64,000 nt of DNA from NCBI GenBank assembly GCA_964352475.1, contig CAYGSL010000014.1, forward strand, positions 20,524-84,523, given 5' to 3'. Within the stretch, counting starts at the first letter, position 1. Every line of letters starts with the position of its first letter. This document shows positions 62,717 through 64,000 of this stretch, in pieces. This stretch comes from JAUIET01 sp964352475. GTDB lineage: Bacteria; Pseudomonadota; Gammaproteobacteria; Pseudomonadales; JAUIET01. The position numbers and the translations under genes are program-made. The notes under the pieces were generated by a model that was not told the origin of the DNA, ran no database searches, and saw nothing but the letters and a program-made list of their open reading frames with translations.

Positions 62717-64000
62717 ATGTTATTTGACATTGCATTAAGCTCAATAATAAAAGGGTCGGTGCTACTGGCGCTGGTACTGCTGTGTGTGCAGCATTCCGAG
62801 CGCAACACAGCAGCAGTTAAGCACAATAGACTCGCTGCCGCCCTAATCGTACTTGTGATGCTGCCCTTGCTTGAAATGGCGCCGAAGTTAGCGCTTCAGA
62901 TTCTACCCGTGGGTTCTGAGCCAGTGTTTGATACGGCAACGCATTGGTTACCACTAACATCCAGTACGCTCCTGCTTATTGGCGGTATTTATGGGGCTGG
63001 GGTATTACTGGGGCTTTTAAAAGTTGTTCTCGACTACTTTGCTTTGCAACGCCAGCTGGAAAACGCGTCAGTGTGCAAGCTTGAGTTATTGCCAAAAGCA
63101 GTACAGCAACAGCTTTCTTCTACAGGTCAGAAAATCAGTGTTTGGCAATTGGAAAGTTTGCGCAGCCCGATAACCGTCGGTGCAGTGTCGGCAAAAATTG
63201 TGTTACCCAAGGAATTCCTTGCTCAATCTAGCGATGTGATCAGTGCCGCGCTGCAACACGAATTGGCTCACATTCGACGTCGCGACTGGACAATTCAGTT
63301 GATCAGCAGAATTGTTGTTGCTTTGTTCTGGTTCAATCCGCTGGTGCACATTTGCGCAAGAGGCCTTCGCAATCAGGCAGAAATTGCCGCAGACGATGAA
63401 GTGGTGTTGGCAGGAACTGAGGCGCCGAGTTACGCGGGCGTATTGCTTGACTATGCAAGGCAGCAAGGCGCTGCAAAACATCAAACACAAACGCCACTGT
63501 GGGCCGCAATGCTCGGACCAGGCCTTGCAGGCAGAATACATGCCTTAACGCGCAGAACGCCAAGACGCTATTACGACGGCTTTGGTCTCACTGAGAGTAT
63601 TGTAGTTTTACTGATGTTGCTGTTGCCGTTTACCGTTTTGAAAGCTGTACCGATTGTGGAACCTATGGCATTGGTGGGTTTGCAAGAAAACTCCAGGCAA
63701 GGCGGCTTCCCTTATAAACCAGCGATGTATACGCCCCCGATTATGCCCACGATTGGAGAACCAGCTAAGCCCTTGTCACCACCGCCATCACACTTAGTGC
63801 AATGGAAAGCAGAGCCAATGATCCGCACAGTGGCGCACAATGTGTTGGTGCATGGCCCGGAGAAAGCTTCCTTCGCTAGCCTGCTAACGGCCGCGACTAC
63901 GCCGAGCATCAGCCGCAGTGGCTTTATGCCAGCTGTTACCGTTATGCCTGTTTATCCACCCAAAGCCGTAGATCGCCATCTGGAAGGTTTTGTGGATGTG
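62717..64000 (+). CDS. BlaR1-type M56 metallopeptidase with TonB C-terminal domain start (partial)
   Basis: 428 codons without a stop run from ATG 62717 to the window edge. Four transmembrane-like segments lie near residues 10-25, 42-55, 78-92 and 200-215/295-315; the zinc motif is QHELAH (H181, E182, H185) in AALQHELAHIRRRDW, with AEIAADDEVV some 45 residues later. After a Pro-rich stretch (PPIMPT, PPPSHL), the end VMPVYPPKAVDRHLEGFVDV is the beginning of a TonB C-terminal-like domain. So BlaR1-type protease plus TonB-like tail, not a penicillin-binding sensor. Not listed elsewhere because it is open at the edge. Operon with BlaI. Confidence 0.85.
   Translation, partial: MLFDIALSSIIKGSVLLALVLLCVQHSERNTAAVKHNRLAAALIVLVMLPLLEMAPKLALQILPVGSEPVFDTATHWLPLTSSTLLLIGGIYGAGVLLGLLKVVLDYFALQRQLENASVCKLELLPKAVQQQLSSTGQKISVWQLESLRSPITVGAVSAKIVLPKEFLAQSSDVISAALQHELAHIRRRDWTIQLISRIVVALFWFNPLVHICARGLRNQAEIAADDEVVLAGTEAPSYAGVLLDYARQQGAAKHQTQTPLWAAMLGPGLAGRIHALTRRTPRRYYDGFGLTESIVVLLMLLLPFTVLKAVPIVEPMALVGLQENSRQGGFPYKPAMYTPPIMPTIGEPAKPLSPPPSHLVQWKAEPMIRTVAHNVLVHGPEKASFASLLTAATTPSISRSGFMPAVTVMPVYPPKAVDRHLEGFVDV

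Noticed and set aside
1..64000. CRISPR arrays, insertion sequences, tRNA or rRNA genes
   Set aside because: I looked for repeat-spacer periodicity, transposase motifs, terminal repeats and cloverleaf-like segments in gaps and found none that I could support.

Overview
The window looks like a stretch of a marine-type gammaproteobacterial chromosome, probably from a draft genome or MAG. Supporting signs are two large TonB-dependent receptors without an N-terminal signalling domain, a wax ester synthase, an E. coli-type ilvB with an ivbL-like leader, CopA/CopB copper resistance, a TorR/TorS-like phosphorelay, a BlaI/M56 pair, a carotenoid oxygenase and a Rieske oxygenase. Genes are dense, mostly in short operons with 1-4 bp overlaps. 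I see no rRNA, tRNA, insertion sequence, prophage or CRISPR array. One run of 100 N (16555-16654) is flanked by an exact 55-bp direct repeat, which points to an unmerged contig overlap rather than missing DNA.

Layout. 1-8.5 kb: a partial patatin-like lipase divergent from a wax ester synthase, a relic of a crotonase gene, an amidohydrolase lipoprotein, an SDR, a deazaflavin-type nitroreductase-fold protein, and an AlsS-like TPP enzyme with an aldehyde dehydrogenase. 8.7-13.5 kb: a DksA/TraR-type zinc finger protein, a tandem pair of type II dehydroquinases (the first degenerate), and a TonB receptor. 13.6-16.5 kb: a copper module with CsoR, a perfect palindromic operator, CopA and CopB. 16.7-20.6 kb: tRNA-binding protein, M48 protease with two YbjQ proteins, a Cys phosphatase-like lipoprotein and OmpW. 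20.8-28.3 kb: two reductive-dehalogenase-like iron-sulfur proteins, GST, methyltransferase, an ilvB attenuator in front of an internally deleted ilvB, an aromatic amino acid permease and a cysteine synthase-like enzyme. 28.3-36.7 kb: two Old Yellow Enzyme-family oxidoreductases, MFS and EamA transporters, enoyl-CoA hydratase, and a GNAT next to a histone-deacetylase-like enzyme.

36.6-52.8 kb looks like one nutritional module: AGCS and SSS sodium symporters, a tightly coupled TonB receptor plus two gamma-glutamyltranspeptidases, and, divergently, a translationally coupled set of response regulator, hybrid kinase with Hpt, periplasmic solute-binding protein and NhaC-type antiporter. The shared 219-bp intergenic region holds three GTTAAC sites, two of them spaced 11 bp apart. 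I infer sensing and scavenging of gamma-glutamyl peptides (glutathione-like) or their amino acids. 52.8-57.3 kb holds a receiver-cyclase fusion, a hybrid histidine kinase and a Crp-family regulator, a compact phosphorelay-to-cyclic-nucleotide circuit. 57.5-62 kb: an UrcA-like small protein with an apparent frameshift, a Rieske oxygenase, a glycosyltransferase and a carotenoid oxygenase. 62.2-64 kb: BlaI with a tandem operator, and an M56 peptidase that runs off the window with the beginning of a TonB C-terminal domain.

The strongest unusual items are the attenuator left in front of a broken ilvB, the sensing/scavenging gamma-glutamyl locus with one GGT altered at substrate-binding positions, the cyclase phosphorelay, the two RdhA-like proteins and the copper operator that overlaps the copA start.
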